A stretch of 6,845 nt of DNA from Candidatus Sumerlaeota bacterium (lineage in GTDB: Bacteria; Sumerlaeota; Sumerlaeia; SLMS01). The DNA lies in NCBI GenBank assembly GCA_020850785.1, contig JADZDZ010000312.1, forward strand, positions 1-6,845, given 5' to 3'. Under the pieces are notes generated by a model, which saw only the letters and a program-made list of their open reading frames with translations, was not told where the DNA came from and did no database searches. The position numbers and the translations under genes were made by a program. Shown here piece by piece: positions 5,424 through 6,845 of this stretch. Numbering within the stretch: position 1 is the stretch's first letter; the number at the start of each line of letters is the position of its first letter.

Positions 5424-5825
5424 ATGGCGCTTCACAGCCGAGACCGCCGCGTGGCGGGACAAATTCAGGAACTGCTGGCGTCGGTCATCAGCCATGAGCT
5501 GAACGATCCACGGGTGCCGAAAATTTTCACCATCACGGATGTGACGGTGGCGAAGGACCTGCGTTCGGCGCGGGTTTATTACAGCCAGCTTCCCGACGAT
5601 GAGAAGGCGCTGGCCCGAACGGAAGGCTTGATCGCCGATTCAATGGGCTACCTGCGCGGCCGCATCGCCGAGGACATCAACCTGCGCGTCACGCCGGAGC
5701 TTCACTTCAGCTACGATCCATCGGCGAAGAACTACCAGCGGATCAACACGCTGCTGCACGGTGGGAACCCCGATGCGGGGGAATCGGCAACTCCAGAGAA
5801 ATCAAAACGCAAAGGGCGACTATAG
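5424..5825 (+). CDS. rbfA: Ribosome-binding factor A
   Basis: RbfA is a small cytoplasmic protein with a KH-like fold that binds the 30S subunit and helps mature the 5' end of 16S rRNA, notably in the cold. The 133 residues fit the family's usual 110-140. Diagnostic stretches in order are the N-terminal helix RRVAGQIQELLASVISHELN (8-27), DPRVPKIFTITDVTVAKDL (28-46), ARVYYSQL (49-56), GYLRGRIAEDINLRVTPELH (75-94) and FSYDPSAKNYQRINTLL (95-111). A short basic tail ends the protein. The ATG at 5424 starts directly at the usual family N-terminus, though no strong Shine-Dalgarno sequence precedes it. In many bacteria rbfA sits between infB and truB; here it follows a winged-helix gene and precedes a polyprenyl synthase gene. 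Confidence 0.96.
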   Translation: MALHSRDRRVAGQIQELLASVISHELNDPRVPKIFTITDVTVAKDLRSARVYYSQLPDDEKALARTEGLIADSMGYLRGRIAEDINLRVTPELHFSYDPSAKNYQRINTLLHGGNPDAGESATPEKSKRKGRL

Positions 5826-5831
5826 GATGTT

Positions 5832-5847
5832 TGTGAAAAAATTCACA
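5832..5847. promoter_or_regulatory. CRP/FNR-family-type dyad upstream of the polyprenyl synthase gene
   Basis: TGTGA (5832-5836), six bases AAAAAT, then TCACA (5843-5847) is an exact TGTGA-N6-TCACA arrangement. The symmetry extends one base on each side (TTGTGAA/TTCACAA). It begins six bases after the rbfA stop and is centred about 83 nt before the GTG at 5923, a position where a CRP-type regulator could act on the next gene. TTGTCA at 5857-5862 could be a -35, but no good -10 follows. ACAAG/CTTGT (5845-5849 and 5856-5860) forms a competing small hairpin. No CRP-family gene is in the window, so the binding protein is inferred only. Confidence 0.45.
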
Positions 5848-5922
5848 AGTTCCCGCTTGTCAGAAAGCCCAAAAAACCAGACCTTTTCACTGCGCTGGCG
5901 CGCTTAAGGATGCCTCTCTTTC

Positions 5923-6845
5923 GTGGATTCGTATAAGGACTTTCTGAAAAGCGAACTCGATGCGCTGACAGGCTTCCTGCAGGCGGCCTACCGCGTGGAT
6001 GGGGAGTTGATGCAGGAGGTCGCTTCCTACGTGGAAGCAGGCCAGGGGAAGTTGCTGCGGCCGGCGATTGTGTGCCTCGTGGCGCGCGCCTTCGGATACA
6101 ATGGGCGGGACCAACTGCACGCGCGTCTTGGCGCGGCGGTGGAGCTTTTTCACACGGCCACGCTGCTGCATGACGACGTGATCGACAACGCATCGCTGCG
6201 GCGCCGGCGGGCGACGGTGAATGCGAAGTGGGGGAATGACGTCGCCATCCTCTTTGCGGATTACCTGTACGCGACGTGCTTCGACCACGCGCTTGCGGCG
6301 CTCAGCCCGGAGATCGTGCGGGTGCTGACGAAGACGACGCAGAAGATGACGGAAGGGGAAATGTACCAGATCGAGCGGCGCGGCGACTGGCTTTCCGTGG
6401 CGGACTACTTTTCAATCATCCGCGCGAAGACGGCGCACCTGTTCAGCGCATCGGCAGGATTTGGCGCGATGATCGCAGGACAGAATGGTGACGTGCTGCA
6501 ACAGATGTTCGAGTTCGGCATGAACTTCGGCATGGCGTTTCAGATTACCGATGACGCGTTGGATTACGAGGCGCAGGGCGACAGTTGGGGGAAGCGGGTC
6601 GGCGCGGACCTGAAGGAGGGAAAGCAGACGCTGCCGCTGCTGCACACGCTCCAGCAGGCGACACCCGATGATCGCGCGGCATTGGTGGATATTCTGAACA
6701 ACGGGCGTGATTTCGACGCGGTGCATGGCTTCGTGAAGCAGTACAACGGCATCGATTATTCGCTGGAGAAGGCGGGCGACTTCACGAAGGCGGCGATGGA
6801 CATTCTGGAATCGCTGGAGGAAAACGAAGCGATCGCGCACCTGAA
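5923..6845 (+). CDS. Long-chain all-trans polyprenyl diphosphate synthase (IspB-like), 3' end cut by the window
   Basis: It condenses isopentenyl diphosphate units onto an allylic diphosphate to build the long trans-prenyl chain, usually for a quinone side chain. The visible 307 codons lack only the last residues of a family of about 320-330. Motifs seen: GKLLRP (42-47, usually GKRxRP), the first aspartate-rich motif in HTATLLHDDVID with D84, D85 and D88, the basic RRRR that follows, TEGEMYQ, RAKTAHLF, the second aspartate-rich motif ITDDALDY with D210, D211 and D214, and GADLKEGKQTLPLL. The small Ala five residues before the first aspartate is typical of long-chain synthases such as IspB, so a C30-C50 product is inferred. 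The GTG at 5923 is the first start codon after an in-frame stop at 5905; AAGGA (5906-5910) lies 12 nt upstream. The gene follows rbfA after 97 nt that contain a CRP-type dyad. No stop codon is reached. Confidence 0.93.
   Translation, partial: MDSYKDFLKSELDALTGFLQAAYRVDGELMQEVASYVEAGQGKLLRPAIVCLVARAFGYNGRDQLHARLGAAVELFHTATLLHDDVIDNASLRRRRATVNAKWGNDVAILFADYLYATCFDHALAALSPEIVRVLTKTTQKMTEGEMYQIERRGDWLSVADYFSIIRAKTAHLFSASAGFGAMIAGQNGDVLQQMFEFGMNFGMAFQITDDALDYEAQGDSWGKRVGADLKEGKQTLPLLHTLQQATPDDRAALVDILNNGRDFDAVHGFVKQYNGIDYSLEKAGDFTKAAMDILESLEENEAIAHL

Overview
The window is a visibly GC-rich stretch of bacterial chromosome with compact genes on both strands. The gene set (a lipoprotein acyltransferase, a protein with a Sec signal peptide, a long-chain polyprenyl diphosphate synthase, a 16S rRNA maturation factor) suggests a diderm bacterium. 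The Lgt variant and the gene order do not resemble E. coli, and a deeper lineage (Deltaproteobacteria-like, PVC or a candidate phylum) is plausible, but the sequence alone does not fix the taxon. I see no insertion sequence, CRISPR array, tRNA, rRNA or phage gene.

Layout, left to right. (1) The 5' end of a leftward gene (74 to 1, continuing outside) starts divergently from (2) a large rightward membrane protein of the ABC-2 exporter type (167-1897). The divergent intergenic region carries a widely spaced perfect 9-bp inverted repeat. (3) A short C4 zinc-ribbon protein (1998-2315) follows. (4) A 175-nt noncoding stretch holds a perfect dyad and a long imperfect hairpin ahead of (5) an exported protein of unknown function (2491-3756). 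(6) lgt (4582-3749) is convergent with it, and the two genes overlap by 8 bp at their stop codons. (7) A 287-nt intergenic region holds a leftward terminator-like hairpin and the leader of (8) a small winged-helix protein (4870-5379). (9) rbfA (5424-5825) follows in the same direction. (10) A polyprenyl diphosphate synthase (5923 to the window end, missing only its last residues) comes after a CRP-type dyad.

The genes are mainly housekeeping: envelope biogenesis (lgt, polyprenyl synthase, exporter) and ribosome maturation (rbfA). I found no convincing new multi-gene system. The interest lies in noncoding sequence. The best candidate is the leader of the winged-helix gene, where three short segments can form two mutually exclusive hairpins, one of which overlaps the Shine-Dalgarno sequence of the best-supported start. 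The second is a textbook TGTGA-N6-TCACA dyad between rbfA and the polyprenyl synthase gene. The third is the structured leader of the unknown exported protein.
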